DNA from: Myxococcales bacterium
GTDB taxonomy: Bacteria > Myxococcota_A > Polyangia > Fen-1088
DNA: 64,000 nt
Reading direction: 5' to 3'
NCBI GenBank assembly: GCA_003142855.1
Contig: PLNW01000077.1
Span: forward strand, 1-64,000
Below are positions 18,148 through 26,905 of the stretch, piece after piece (position 1 is the stretch's first letter; each line of letters opens with the position of its first letter). A program made the position numbers and the translations under genes. The notes beneath the pieces were generated by a model. The model was not told where the DNA came from, did not search any database, and saw only the letters and a program-made list of their open reading frames with translations.

Positions 18148-20657
18148 GGCGCACCAATGCAAACCGGGCCTTGCTACGGACGGTTGCTCTGGGACAGATC
18201 CTGCTTCTGGTGGTCGCGGGCTGCAAGTCGACCTCGGACATTGGCACCAAGGCCCAGGTCGTCAACCAGTCCCTGGTGGGCAAGGACGGCGCCTTCACGG
18301 TAACTGATCCCAACACGGTCGTGAACGCCTACGCCGCTCTGGCGACCGATGCGGTCGCCAATGACCCCAACAGTACTGTGACCGTGGCCTCGGGTGGGCT
18401 GTCGGGGTTGGCCGCCGGGGATCTGGTGCTCATCATCCAGATGGCCGGTGCGACCATCGACACCGCCGACGACAGTTCGGCCTTCGGAAGCGTCACCACC
18501 CTCGGAAGCGCCGGCAACTACGAGCTGGTGGGCGTGACGGGCTTTTCGGCAAACACAATCACGTTGGGTTCCAATCTGCAGAAGTCCTACACCGTGGCGG
18601 GCAAGACCCAGGTCATCCGCGTCCCGCAGTACACCACGCTGACCATCGCTGACGGAGCCTCCATCATTGCACCCGCATGGAATGGCACGGTGGGGGGAGT
18701 GGTTGCGCTGCAGGCTGCGACGACTCTGGATTTCAGCAACACCGGAAAGATCGACGTCAGCGCCACGGGCTTCCGCGGCGGTGCCATCCACACGGGTCTG
18801 AACTTCACGACCGATAGTGACCAACCGAGCTACCGTTCGCTCGATCCAAACGAAGGCGCCGAGAAGGGTGAGAGTATCGCAGGCGACCCCAACACCTTGG
18901 CCTTCCCCTACGGCCGGGGAGCGCCTGCCAACGGAGGGGGCGGCGGCAACTGGCACAACGCCGGTGGCGGTGGAGGAGCCAACGCGGCGGCCACTGGCGT
19001 TGGCAGCGACGCGGCCGGCCCGGCCTGGACCGGCGAGGGCGTGATGTTGAACAGCGTCCTCGGGGCGGCTGCTTGGTCCCTGGACCCTAGCTACGCCTCA
19101 AGCGGCGGTCCAGGGGGCGGTCGTGGCGGCTACACCTACTCATCCCCAACCACCGACCAAGACGCCACGACCCTTGCGCCGGGAAACGCCACTTGGGGTG
19201 GGAACCACCGACGCGAGCGCGGCGGTCTGGGCGGGCGCCCGCTCACCAGCAGCCCCACTGGGCGACTTTTCCTGGGCGGCGGCGGCGGTGCCGGCGACGG
19301 CAACAACGCTTCTCTGGGGGTAACCACAGGTCCGGGTGGCCGGGGCGGCGGCCTGGTGTTCGTGATCGCGGGAACGGTTACGGGTAGCGGTAGCATCCTG
19401 GCAAATGGTGGCGACGGGGGCGACGCCAACTCGAACGGTTCTGTTTCGGGCGACGCTCCGAGCGGCGGCGGCGGCGGGGGTAGCGTGGTGGTACACGCGG
19501 GCGCGCTGGGGGCGAACGTCAAAGTCAAGGCGAATGGAGGAGCGGGCGGCAACCAGATCAACATCAACAGCAACCTCGAGACCGAAGGGCCTGGCGGCGG
19601 CGGCGGCGGCGGCTACATCGCCCTGTCCGGCAGTACGCCGACAACGGTGACGGCCTATGGGGGCTTGGGCGGTACGACCAGCGCATCAACCGGCTTCACG
19701 AGCCCCTTGAGCGAATTCCCCTCCAATGGCGCCACCGCGGGCCAAGACGGCCTCATCGACGCCACGGCTGCCTCCTCTATGGTCTATCGCAGCAACCCGG
19801 ACGTGACGATTGACAACCACCCCTCCGATCCCACGACTGTGGCCGCAGGGACTTTTGCCTTCAGCAGTCACCAGAGCGGGGTTACTTATGAATGCAACCT
19901 GGATGGCGCGGGCTACGCGACCTGTTCGGCCGACTACACGACCGAACCCCTGGACCCTGGATCGCACACCCTCGTTGTGCGCGCCAAAGATCTCAACGGA
20001 AACCCCGGCACCCCGAGCGACAGCTTCCCCTGGCACGTGCTGGCCGCCGGGGACTTGGATGGTGGGATCGACGCCGAGGCAGAGGAAGCCGGCGCCGCGG
20101 ACGTGGCAGCGCTGGATGTGCCACCTGTCATCCCAGAAGCGGGGACGACGGGACTCGACGCTGGCGAAGGGCTCGATGGCGTGGTCCTCTTGGACGCGGG
20201 TGAGGACAGCAACAGCGGTTCCCAGGATGGACTTGGCACCGGGCTGCTGGACGCGGCTGTGCGCATGGATGTCGCGGTGGTGGCAGCCGATGTGCCGCCT
20301 GTCAAGCTGGACGCATCGGCAAACGGCGCAGACACCAATGGGGCAGAGGACACAAACGGGGACGGAAATGAACTCGAAGTGTCCGCCCCGCAGGACGCAC
20401 AAGGGGTCGTGGTGGTGGAGCCTCCTTCCAGTGACGCAGCCGGGGCAGCCGATCAAGCTGTCTCGCCAGTGCTGGATGCCGCCGGGACGACCATTGCCGA
20501 TGCGGCCGTGCCGGGGCCTGACGCCGCCCTGCCCAGCCTGAAGGCCATGGGTGGCGGATTCTGCGCCGTCAGCCCGATGCGCGACAGTGCGCCCGGGCTC
20601 TTCACCTTCTTCCTGCTGGCCGCATTCGGGCTACTGGTTCTGCGCCGGCGACGCTGA
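18144..20657 (+). CDS. Glycine-rich surface lipoprotein with MYXO-CTERM-like tail
   Basis: An 837-residue protein with two possible anchors. The N-terminus has a lipobox (LLLVVAGC, Cys27). The C-terminus has a sorting-like tripartite tail: C807, a hydrophobic stretch (GLFTFFLLAAFGLLVL) and RRRR, resembling MYXO-CTERM. Residues ~60-530 form a Gly-rich parallel-β-like region (GGGGNWHNAGGGGGA, GGDGGDANSNG) that may be a β-helix or polymer-like surface domain. An Ig-like/bacterial-surface segment follows (YECNLDGAGYATCSADYTT, about 570-640), then an acidic Ala/Asp linker of about 150 residues. It overlaps the OmpA gene by 4 bases, which suggests a cell-surface complex. Confidence 0.75.
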   Translation: MRRTNANRALLRTVALGQILLLVVAGCKSTSDIGTKAQVVNQSLVGKDGAFTVTDPNTVVNAYAALATDAVANDPNSTVTVASGGLSGLAAGDLVLIIQMAGATIDTADDSSAFGSVTTLGSAGNYELVGVTGFSANTITLGSNLQKSYTVAGKTQVIRVPQYTTLTIADGASIIAPAWNGTVGGVVALQAATTLDFSNTGKIDVSATGFRGGAIHTGLNFTTDSDQPSYRSLDPNEGAEKGESIAGDPNTLAFPYGRGAPANGGGGGNWHNAGGGGGANAAATGVGSDAAGPAWTGEGVMLNSVLGAAAWSLDPSYASSGGPGGGRGGYTYSSPTTDQDATTLAPGNATWGGNHRRERGGLGGRPLTSSPTGRLFLGGGGGAGDGNNASLGVTTGPGGRGGGLVFVIAGTVTGSGSILANGGDGGDANSNGSVSGDAPSGGGGGGSVVVHAGALGANVKVKANGGAGGNQININSNLETEGPGGGGGGGYIALSGSTPTTVTAYGGLGGTTSASTGFTSPLSEFPSNGATAGQDGLIDATAASSMVYRSNPDVTIDNHPSDPTTVAAGTFAFSSHQSGVTYECNLDGAGYATCSADYTTEPLDPGSHTLVVRAKDLNGNPGTPSDSFPWHVLAAGDLDGGIDAEAEEAGAADVAALDVPPVIPEAGTTGLDAGEGLDGVVLLDAGEDSNSGSQDGLGTGLLDAAVRMDVAVVAADVPPVKLDASANGADTNGAEDTNGDGNELEVSAPQDAQGVVVVEPPSSDAAGAADQAVSPVLDAAGTTIADAAVPGPDAALPSLKAMGGGFCAVSPMRDSAPGLFTFFLLAAFGLLVLRRRR

Positions 20658-20671
20658 CGATTGGCAGAAAT

Positions 20672-20699
20672 CAACGGGCGGCCTCCCGGTCGCCCGTTG
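20672..20699. terminator. Stem-loop between convergent genes
   Basis: CAACGGGCG (20672-20680) and CGCCCGTTG (20691-20699) form a perfect 9-bp stem with a 10-base loop, placed midway between the stop codons of the two convergent genes. There is no strong U-tract on either side, so it may work with Rho or only stabilise mRNA ends. Confidence 0.45.
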
Positions 20700-20711
20700 C
20701 AGAAAACTGGG

Positions 20712-22430
20712 CTACTGCGACCAGGTGCCGGCGCCGATGTCGATCTTCCAGCTGGCCAGGTAGGTCGGCAGTAGTGTCGTTCCGCCCGTCAAGATCAGCG
20801 GCTGGAATACATACGTCGTCAGGTAGTTGTGCACGCCCGGATTGGTGGTGTCTTGGTTTCCATACCAGTGATCGCCCCAGTACATGAACACGGTTCCCTT
20901 GCTTCCCACGATGGGCTGAACCCAAGTACTCTGTGTCATCCAGGCCTTCTTGCCGCTTGGTGCGATGTATCCCTGGTAGGTCCACGGCCCGTTCATTGAT
21001 TTCGCTGTGGAATAGAAATCGTCATTGGCTCGCCAGCCTGTCTTGTCGGAGCCGATGAAGTAGTAGGTGCCGTTTGTGTCCTTGAACACTGTGGGTGCTT
21101 CTATGCCCCCAGTCGTCCCGTTCAGCGCTGAAAACTGCTTGTCCGACACCCAACTGTGGCAGTCGCTGGACAGGGTGAAAACATGGCCGCTTTCTGTCAC
21201 CACGTAGGCACCAGTATCGTCGGCATAGGCACTCATGTCGCTGTGGGCGGCAATGGCTCCGCTTGAGCTCAGCAGAGACCCCTTGAAGCTGTAGACGGCG
21301 TTGACGGTGGGCGAGGTCGCGTACACCACTTCTTTGTCGGCTTGATAGGTGACGTCGGCGGAATGAGCGTAAAGAACGAATTCCCCGGTGGCGGGACACT
21401 TGATGATGTGCGGCCTCTCCCCTTTTCGGTTCGGCCCGAGCTGGCCGCTCGATTGCTGGGGCAGAATGATCCCCTTGTTGCCCTCCTTCTTCCATGTCGC
21501 CAAATCCGGGGACGAGTACATCGAAAAGCCGTTGAAATCGTTGTCGGTCGTGGTGCTTAGGAAGTATTCGCCGTGCAGATAGAATGTGTTGCACACCCGG
21601 ATGATGCCGCCGCCGTGGGCGTTGACCAGATCGCCGTCGCTGTCCTTGAAAGTGATGCCGGCCGGGTCGGGGGGTGAGGGATTGGTCGCGCCAGGGCCAG
21701 AGTCGGTGAGAGTCCCGACCACACCCGCGACAGCGCCGCAGCTACTGGTGCCGGTAGAGCCGCCAGTCGCACTGGACCCACCCTTGCCGACGGAGCCACC
21801 CGTGGCGCTGGATCCGCCTGTGGTCCCAACTCCGCCGGAGCTGCTGGTTCCGCCGGAGCTGGTCGTCGTGATCTTACCGCCAGTGCCGCCAGAGCTAACC
21901 GATCCGCCGGAATTGACGGTTCCGCCAACACCGCCGGAACCGGTCACGCCGCCACTCTGCCCGGTCGTGCCGCCGCTCTTGCCAGTCGTGCCGCCTGCGG
22001 TGGTCACACCACCGCTCTGCCCAGTCGTGCCGCCCGCCGTGGTCGTGCCGCCGCTCGGGCCGGTCGTGCCGCCCACCGTGGTGGTGCCGCCTGCCTGCCC
22101 AGTCGTGCCGCCCGCGCTGGTCGCACCACCGCTCTGCCCAGCGGTGCCGCCCACGGCGCTGCCACCCGGCCCGGCCGTGCTGCCGCCTGCTTCAGTGGTG
22201 CCACCCAGCGCGGCTGTGCCACCCATCTCGCTTGCCCCTCCCACGCTTGAGGTGCCCCCGCTCCCTGATCGTCCTGCGGCTGGCTCAGTCCCTCCTGCTC
22301 CGGCCGCTGGCTGTGAGGAAGCGCCCGTACCGCCCGTGACGGCATTCTGGCCAGCGGATGAACAACCCAGAACCAGCGCACCAGCCACGAGCACCTTTGC
22401 CAAACATTCAGTTCGCTTTATCAAGTTCAT
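20712..22430 (-). CDS. GH43-like glycosidase lipoprotein with Gly/Thr-rich linker
   Basis: A 572-residue protein. It has a lipobox (ALVLGC, Cys23), then a linker of about 220 residues made of degenerate GGTTGQSGG-type repeats. From about residue 255 there is a five-bladed-propeller domain as in GH43-related arabinanases and galactanases: DSDGDLVNAHGGGIIRV, YLHGEYF, GFSMYSSPDLATWKKEG, ERPHIIKCPATGEFVLYAH, GGIEAPTVFK and WMTQSTWVQPIV. It would sit on the cell surface and act on, or simply bind, plant or microbial polysaccharide. The exact family is uncertain, and the catalytic acid (the Glu in GGIEAPTVF) is only a guess. It is a single gene. Confidence 0.8.
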   Translation of the reverse strand: MNLIKRTECLAKVLVAGALVLGCSSAGQNAVTGGTGASSQPAAGAGGTEPAAGRSGSGGTSSVGGASEMGGTAALGGTTEAGGSTAGPGGSAVGGTAGQSGGATSAGGTTGQAGGTTTVGGTTGPSGGTTTAGGTTGQSGGVTTAGGTTGKSGGTTGQSGGVTGSGGVGGTVNSGGSVSSGGTGGKITTTSSGGTSSSGGVGTTGGSSATGGSVGKGGSSATGGSTGTSSCGAVAGVVGTLTDSGPGATNPSPPDPAGITFKDSDGDLVNAHGGGIIRVCNTFYLHGEYFLSTTTDNDFNGFSMYSSPDLATWKKEGNKGIILPQQSSGQLGPNRKGERPHIIKCPATGEFVLYAHSADVTYQADKEVVYATSPTVNAVYSFKGSLLSSSGAIAAHSDMSAYADDTGAYVVTESGHVFTLSSDCHSWVSDKQFSALNGTTGGIEAPTVFKDTNGTYYFIGSDKTGWRANDDFYSTAKSMNGPWTYQGYIAPSGKKAWMTQSTWVQPIVGSKGTVFMYWGDHWYGNQDTTNPGVHNYLTTYVFQPLILTGGTTLLPTYLASWKIDIGAGTWSQ

Positions 22431-22665
22431 TTTTCACCCTCGGATCGATCAGTTGCCATTCAGTCTGCGTGCCGTGAGCGTTGAACGGCTCACCGGGGCG
22501 ATATCTTGCTCCCTTCCCCAAGAAAATCTCGACACAAAATCGACCGCACACCGCGCGATGCAAATTTTGCTATCGCCGTGATTTCTTATAGACCCATTTC
22601 GATGCCAGGAGCACACGTCGGCCGCTACGGGATCGACGGCGTCGCGATGGCGGCGCAGTTGCGAA

Positions 22666-23664
22666 CTAGGCGTGGGTAAGCACCGCCCGGTAGCGCACCT
22701 GGCCGGCTTCGAGGCGCGCCCGCACCTCGTTGACCTGCACCAACGGGTAGACCTCGATCATGGGTTTCACCTTGCCCGACGCCACCAGTTCCAGGGCCTC
22801 GACCAGATCGCGCCTTTCGTCCTGGCTCGATCCACGGAGCTGCCGTTGCCCCATCATCAACACGATGGGGTTGATGGCGATGGGGCCGTCGGCCACGCCC
22901 ATGTTGACCATGCGCCCCTCTTCGCGTAGGCCGCCAAAAGCTGAGGCGATCTGCACGGCTGAATTGGTGGTCGAGAGAATGACGTCAAAGCCGCCCGCGT
23001 CGCGCATCGCGGTCCCTGGCTCCTTGCCCGCCGACAGCACTTCATGGGCGCCCATGGACTTCAGTTCAGCGGCTTTGTTGGGTTGGCCCGTGATGGCCCA
23101 GGTTTCCAGCCCCAGGGCACGTGAAAACTGCAGCGCCAGGTGGCCCAGACCGCCGAGCCCGAGCACAGCCACGCGTTCGCCCGGTTTGGGATCCGCGTTG
23201 CGCAGGCCGCTCATCACCGTGTAGCCCGCGCAGAAGATGGGCGCTGCCGCTTCGTAGGCCAGTCCCTCAGGAATGAGTGCACAACCTGACGCCCACGCCA
23301 GCATGAGTTCGGAGTTCCCGCCGCCGAGATGTATCCACGACTGCGCCTTGGCGCAGGCATACTGGTTGCCCGACTGGCAGGTGCGGCAGCGGCCGCAGCC
23401 CTTCTGGTTCCAGTGCACGCCCACGCGATCGCCCACGCGAAGATCGGTGACGCCCGCGCCCAGCTCGACGATCTCGCCCACCGGTTCGTGGCCAGCCACG
23501 ATGGGCGGGGTCAGACCAAAGCGCCCGTGGTGCACGTGCAGATCGGTGCCGCACATGCCACTCGCGTGAATCTTGATGACCACTTGGCCAGGCTGGGGAT
23601 GAGGATCAGGCAGCGTCTTCAATTCCCAGGGCTGGTTAATCTTGGTGATGACGGCTGCGCGCAT
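22666..23664 (-). CDS. Zinc-dependent alcohol dehydrogenase, AdhP type
   Basis: A 332-residue medium-chain dehydrogenase. Catalytic zinc ligands are C38 (GMCGTDLHVHHG) and H59-E60 (GHEPVGE). Structural zinc ligands are C90, C93, C96 and C104 (GCGRCRTCQSGNQYAC). The NAD-binding fold has GLGGLGHLALQFSRALG (about 169-185), and an SxGA-type helix follows. It should oxidise short alcohols or reduce aldehydes. It is a single gene. The 235-base gap to the next gene (22431-22665) shows only a weak GTGAGC/GCTCAC inverted repeat near 22472-22491. Confidence 0.9.
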   Translation of the reverse strand: MRAAVITKINQPWELKTLPDPHPQPGQVVIKIHASGMCGTDLHVHHGRFGLTPPIVAGHEPVGEIVELGAGVTDLRVGDRVGVHWNQKGCGRCRTCQSGNQYACAKAQSWIHLGGGNSELMLAWASGCALIPEGLAYEAAAPIFCAGYTVMSGLRNADPKPGERVAVLGLGGLGHLALQFSRALGLETWAITGQPNKAAELKSMGAHEVLSAGKEPGTAMRDAGGFDVILSTTNSAVQIASAFGGLREEGRMVNMGVADGPIAINPIVLMMGQRQLRGSSQDERRDLVEALELVASGKVKPMIEVYPLVQVNEVRARLEAGQVRYRAVLTHA

Positions 23665-23747
23665 GCCTGATTCCTCCTATGGGTGATAGATTGGATGAAG
23701 CTCAAGGATACCTGTTCCCGAACTCGTGTTCTTCCCCTCGCTCGGGT

Positions 23748-24395
23748 TCAGTAGCGTGCGGGCGTGACCCATCCAGCGCCAAAGATCGGGCGATTGTCCT
23801 GGTAGCATCGAGTGTGCTCCTGTGACGAGATCCTCGGGCAGGTGCCCCTGCTCACCTGGGCTCCGGGACAACCACGCAGGCATGCAAACTGATTGGCGAG
23901 GCAAGTATCCCAGCCAGAGCCCTTGCGACCAAGACTCCGGCAAACCTCCGCAGAAGTGCACCGTTCTGCACACGCCCCGCGATCCGTGCCCGCGGGAACC
24001 AGTATGTACCTTGGCCGCTCGTTCGCTGCCTTGTCCGAAGCGTTCCTCTTTCGTTCCGCGATGGCGCGTATGCACGACTCAGCCTCGGCTGTCCTCAAGG
24101 CGAGCGGCAGTTGCTGATACTGGCGATAGCGCTTCTCCGCTTCATCGTCGTTGCCCAGGCGCTCCCAACACTGCGCCACCATGAACAATGCTTCAGCGTC
24201 GGCAGTCAGGCGAAACGCCTCCTCGAATCGCTGCTTGGCGGCCAGAATCTCTCCGCGCTGCAGGAGATCTCGGCCCTGCCGCACGAGTGTGGCCGCCGGG
24301 GTGTCCGCCGTGGGCGTGTCGGGGCGCACAGTCCTGGCCTGCACGAGAACCAGGGCCGCGAGGGCCAAGAATCTCCAGCGCCTATTCGCCAGCAT
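23748..24395 (-). CDS. Exported TPR-like protein with Cys-rich tail
   Basis: A 215-residue protein. A signal peptide (FLALAALVLVQARTVRPD) is followed by one or two TPR-like helices (about 35-105: LVRQGRDLLQRGEILAAKQRFEEAFRL, ALFMVAQCWERLGNDDEAEKRY). The C-terminal ~80 residues have about eight cysteines (GACAERCTSAEVCRS, DTCLANQFACLRGC, GTCPR, RCYQ), suggesting disulfides outside the cytoplasm. The function is unknown, and it may be a partner-binding or scaffold protein. No operon partner is evident. Confidence 0.65.
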   Translation of the reverse strand: MLANRRWRFLALAALVLVQARTVRPDTPTADTPAATLVRQGRDLLQRGEILAAKQRFEEAFRLTADAEALFMVAQCWERLGNDDEAEKRYRQYQQLPLALRTAEAESCIRAIAERKRNASDKAANERPRYILVPAGTDRGACAERCTSAEVCRSLGRKGSGWDTCLANQFACLRGCPGAQVSRGTCPRISSQEHTRCYQDNRPIFGAGWVTPARY

Positions 24396-24533
24396 TGGGA
24401 AGCAAGCTTACCACGCAGCCACCTTGGTCGCGTGGGGAGCCCGCCGGCTCCCCCTGCGGGGACTTCGGGACCGACAGCCCACCCCGCCCGCCCCGCGCTT
24501 CGCGCGCCCTCGTCGCCGGCGGCGCACCATCGT

Positions 24534-24646
24534 GCGAGGCCGAGCGAAGCGAGCGGGGTGGGTGTGGCGGGTGGGGGGCCGAAGGGCATGGCGAGGCCGA
24601 GCGAAGCGAGCGGGGAGGCGGTGGCGGGTGGGGGCCGAAGGGCGGA
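24534..24646. repeat. Tandem ~57-bp direct repeat, two copies
   Basis: Two adjacent copies, 24534-24590 and 24591-24646, share GCGAGGCCGAGCGAAGCGAG, then a G-rich stretch and GGCCGAAGGGC. They differ at about 5-8 positions. The GAGCGAAGCGAGC core is itself a near-palindrome. It lies in the 275-base gap between the TPR-protein gene and the outer-membrane-protein gene. The rest of the gap shows no gene. Confidence 0.6.
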
Positions 24647-24670
24647 GCGAACCCTTTCAGGGTTCCCATA

Positions 24671-25423
24671 TCAGAGAGTCAGCTGGTAGGCCGCGTATCC
24701 CTGGAGAATAGTGTCGCCAACAATACCTCGGCCTGCCGAGAACAGGAAATGGTGATGCTCGGTGAAATCGAGGACCAGTCCGACGTTGAAGCGCAGGTTG
24801 GCATCACCGCCGACCTGATCGGGCGTGGTGTAGAAGACTTCGGCGCCGATGGTCGCAAGCGGCGACAGGCGGCGCTGGAATTGCCAACCGAGGAACCCGT
24901 AGTTGCGGTTTCCCGTTCCCGGGTTCACCCACAGACCCCCTCCGCCATAGGTGGTCCACGCGCCGAAGCTTTTCTGCAGCCAGAGCGGAATGAGCACGTG
25001 CAGGTGCCCGGTCCCCAGCCCATGAGACGCGTTGCCAGCCGGCACCTCAAATTGCGGGAAAGTCCCCACCATGGGCCGCCCTTGGCCCTCGTCGACAAAA
25101 CGCAGCTTCGCGCCCAGCTCGATGTCGCCCACCCCGTAGGATGTGGCACCGCCGCTCGGCCGCGCGTAGGCCAGGGGCGCGATCACGTGAAGCTGCAGGC
25201 CAGGCCAGGCGCCGTAGTTCACCTCAACGTGGGGCGCGGTTCCGGTCGCGCCGTCGTGGGTGATGGAATGTTGAGTTGCCAGATAGAATTCCCAGTGGCG
25301 GAACTCCACTGGCTCAGGGTCATCCGTCACGTAGGGCGGGCCCGCGTGCGCTCTTCCGGGCACGAGGACAATGGCTGCAGCGAGCGCCGCAATCGACCGG
25401 CGCAAGCTCATCGCGGCCAACAT
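24671..25423 (-). CDS. Outer-membrane transporter-like β-barrel protein
   Basis: About 250 residues with a signal peptide (SLRRSIAALAAAIVLV...AHA) and a β-barrel-like body: alternating aromatic/polar strands, HWEFYLATQHSI, YGVGDIELGAKLRF, TYGGGGLWVNPG and YAAYQLTL at the C-terminus. It resembles MetA/phenol-degradation-type or DUF3187-like transporters. The start is uncertain: ATGs at 25423 or 25411, or the TTG at 25462 that opens the frame. I chose 25423 as the first ATG, leaving an ordinary signal peptide. It is probably in the outer membrane, with a role that cannot be assigned. Confidence 0.6.
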   Translation of the reverse strand: MLAAMSLRRSIAALAAAIVLVPGRAHAGPPYVTDDPEPVEFRHWEFYLATQHSITHDGATGTAPHVEVNYGAWPGLQLHVIAPLAYARPSGGATSYGVGDIELGAKLRFVDEGQGRPMVGTFPQFEVPAGNASHGLGTGHLHVLIPLWLQKSFGAWTTYGGGGLWVNPGTGNRNYGFLGWQFQRRLSPLATIGAEVFYTTPDQVGGDANLRFNVGLVLDFTEHHHFLFSAGRGIVGDTILQGYAAYQLTL

Positions 25424-25440
25424 CTTCCACCGTGTTGGGG

Positions 25441-25707
25441 TCAGCTGCGAAGGGATCGGCAAGACGCGAGTCGTTGCACCGGACCCTCGGGCGTCTGCGC
25501 AAGACAGCGGTCCCCGTGTTTTGCCAGCCGGTCCATGAATTCCGCTCTCCCGTTCCCAGCCGACTCGGCCGCCACGCTGACAAACGGCCGACCCATCGCA
25601 TAGAGCTTCATCACAGCCGCTGGGCCCAGGCAGTCTACAGCCCTATCGCTGGTATTGCCATCCAGCACTTCGAGAGCAACATCCGGAAAATCGACAATGA
25701 CAGTCAT
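25441..25707 (-). CDS. Possible small protein, unknown
   Basis: An open frame of 88 codons beginning MTVIVDFPDVALEVLDGNTSDRAVDC, with a weak AGG before the ATG. It overlaps the alternative TTG start of the outer-membrane-protein gene but not the ATG start. Its composition (balanced hydrophobic and charged residues, no Arg/Pro excess) looks like coding sequence rather than a shadow. No family is recognised and no partner is clear. Confidence 0.3.
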   Translation of the reverse strand: MTVIVDFPDVALEVLDGNTSDRAVDCLGPAAVMKLYAMGRPFVSVAAESAGNGRAEFMDRLAKHGDRCLAQTPEGPVQRLASCRSLRS

Positions 25708-25785
25708 CGACCTATTGCTTAGATGTCGTAACCCGGGCGCGAGGTTCCAGGTTCGGCAGTCTTTTCGCCGGACGCCAGTGCTAGT

Positions 25786-25988
25786 CTAGGGCGCGCAGGT
25801 CCCCGTTGTGCAGCTCGATGTCCCGCCGTCGGGCCTCCCACCACAGCCCATCGGTACGACCACGGGCGAGCCCCCCACGCAGGTGATGGTCTCGGTCTGC
25901 GCGGTCAGGTCTGTCGCCACAGTCGCAACCGTGGTGCCAGCGGCGTTCTTCACCGTGAAGTCAGAACGGGCAACGGATCGACCTTGAG
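25786..25988 (-). pseudogene. Truncated 3' end of a Cys-containing protein gene
   Basis: On the minus strand an open frame of about 65 codons ends at TAG (25786-25788). Its codons give DFTVKNAAGTTVATVATDL and TETITCVGGSPVVVPMGCGG, and end TSSCTTGTCAP. It has no start codon and no ribosome site at its upstream end. It continues open for some codons towards the aldo/keto reductase gene, which runs the other way. It looks like the C-terminal remains of an exported protein gene. The rest of 25708-26084 shows nothing more. Confidence 0.4.
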
Positions 25989-26084
25989 CAACTGTCCCTA
26001 TGCTCCTGTCGCGCGGGCCATGCCAGGACTGTAGCGCGGAAGCTGCGGGGAACGAAACCGAAGCCCCGGTGCTAGGATTGCGCC

Positions 26085-26870
26085 ATGAGCGACGACTTCC
26101 TCTATCGCACCATTCCCGTGCTGGGCAAACGCGTGCATCGCTATGGCCTGTCTGCCTCCTATGGCCTGGACGAGGCCGGTGTGCGCGAGGGGCTTGAGCG
26201 CGGGGCCAACTACATTTTCTGGAGCCCGGCGAAGAAGTTCCTCAGGACCATCATCACGGACGTCGTCGCCCCCAACCGAGAGCGATACGTCTTGGCCACT
26301 GGCCCCATTCTCGGCTATTTCGCCGGCTCTGTCCGCCGCGCCACTGAAAAGGCCTTGCGAGCGAGCGGCGGCGACTACATCGACGTGTTGCAAGTCTTCT
26401 GGGTGAACCGAATGTCGTTGCTGTCGAAGTCCGTACTCGCCGAGATGGTGAAACTGCGCGACGAGGGCAAGGTTCGCGCCATTGGGATTTCCAGCCATGA
26501 CCGCAAGTTGGTCGGCCGGCTGGCCGAGGAAGGCCCGTTTTCCATGTTCATGATCCGCTACAACGCCGCTCACCCGGGCGCCGAGAGCGACATCTTTCCG
26601 CACCTGGAGCGCCGCAAACCAATGATCGTCGCGTACACCGCGACTTCCTGGCGCAAGCTGCTGCGCGCACCCAAAGGTTGGACCGGCAAGGTGGCCACGG
26701 CAGGCGACTGCTACCGCTTCTGTCTCACCAGCCCGCACGTGGACGTTGTCCTGTCAGCGCCCAAGACGGTGGTGCAAGTCCGCGAGAACCTGGCAGCGCT
26801 AGAGAACGGCCCGCTCAGCGAAGACGAGATGACCTGGATGCGCGACCTCGGTCGCGCCGTGCATGGGTGA
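26085..26870 (+). CDS. Aldo/keto reductase family protein
   Basis: A 261-residue protein with the aldo/keto reductase barrel pattern: SASYGLDEAGVREGLERGANYIFW, DYIDVLQVFWV, LRDEGKVRAIGISSHDRKLV, MIRYNAAHPGAESDIFP, and a C-terminal SAPKTVVQVRENLAALENGPLSEDEMTWM. The usual D-x4-Y catalytic pair after 'GxN' is replaced by GANYIFWSPAK, and no clear K/H tetrad can be assigned. It may be a divergent or catalytically altered member. It is transcribed alone. Confidence 0.8.
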   Translation: MSDDFLYRTIPVLGKRVHRYGLSASYGLDEAGVREGLERGANYIFWSPAKKFLRTIITDVVAPNRERYVLATGPILGYFAGSVRRATEKALRASGGDYIDVLQVFWVNRMSLLSKSVLAEMVKLRDEGKVRAIGISSHDRKLVGRLAEEGPFSMFMIRYNAAHPGAESDIFPHLERRKPMIVAYTATSWRKLLRAPKGWTGKVATAGDCYRFCLTSPHVDVVLSAPKTVVQVRENLAALENGPLSEDEMTWMRDLGRAVHG

Positions 26871-26905
26871 AGGCGCGAGGTTCGTGGAGTCGACGAAGGT
26901 GCCCC

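Noticed and set aside
17038-18162. Minus-strand open frame of 374 codons opposite the OmpA/TSP3 gene
   Set aside because: It has the low-complexity Val/Ala/Arg composition of an antisense frame, while OmpA motifs are certain on the plus strand.
21740-22330. Repetitive GGT/GCC-type DNA that could look like a CRISPR array
   Set aside because: The repeats are in frame, encode a Gly/Thr linker, and lack uniform spacers.
24188-25603. Plus-strand open frame of 471 codons across the TPR gene, the tandem repeat and the outer-membrane-protein gene
   Set aside because: It runs through two genes and a repeat, is Arg/Pro/Ser-rich, and has no domain; the minus-strand genes are better supported.
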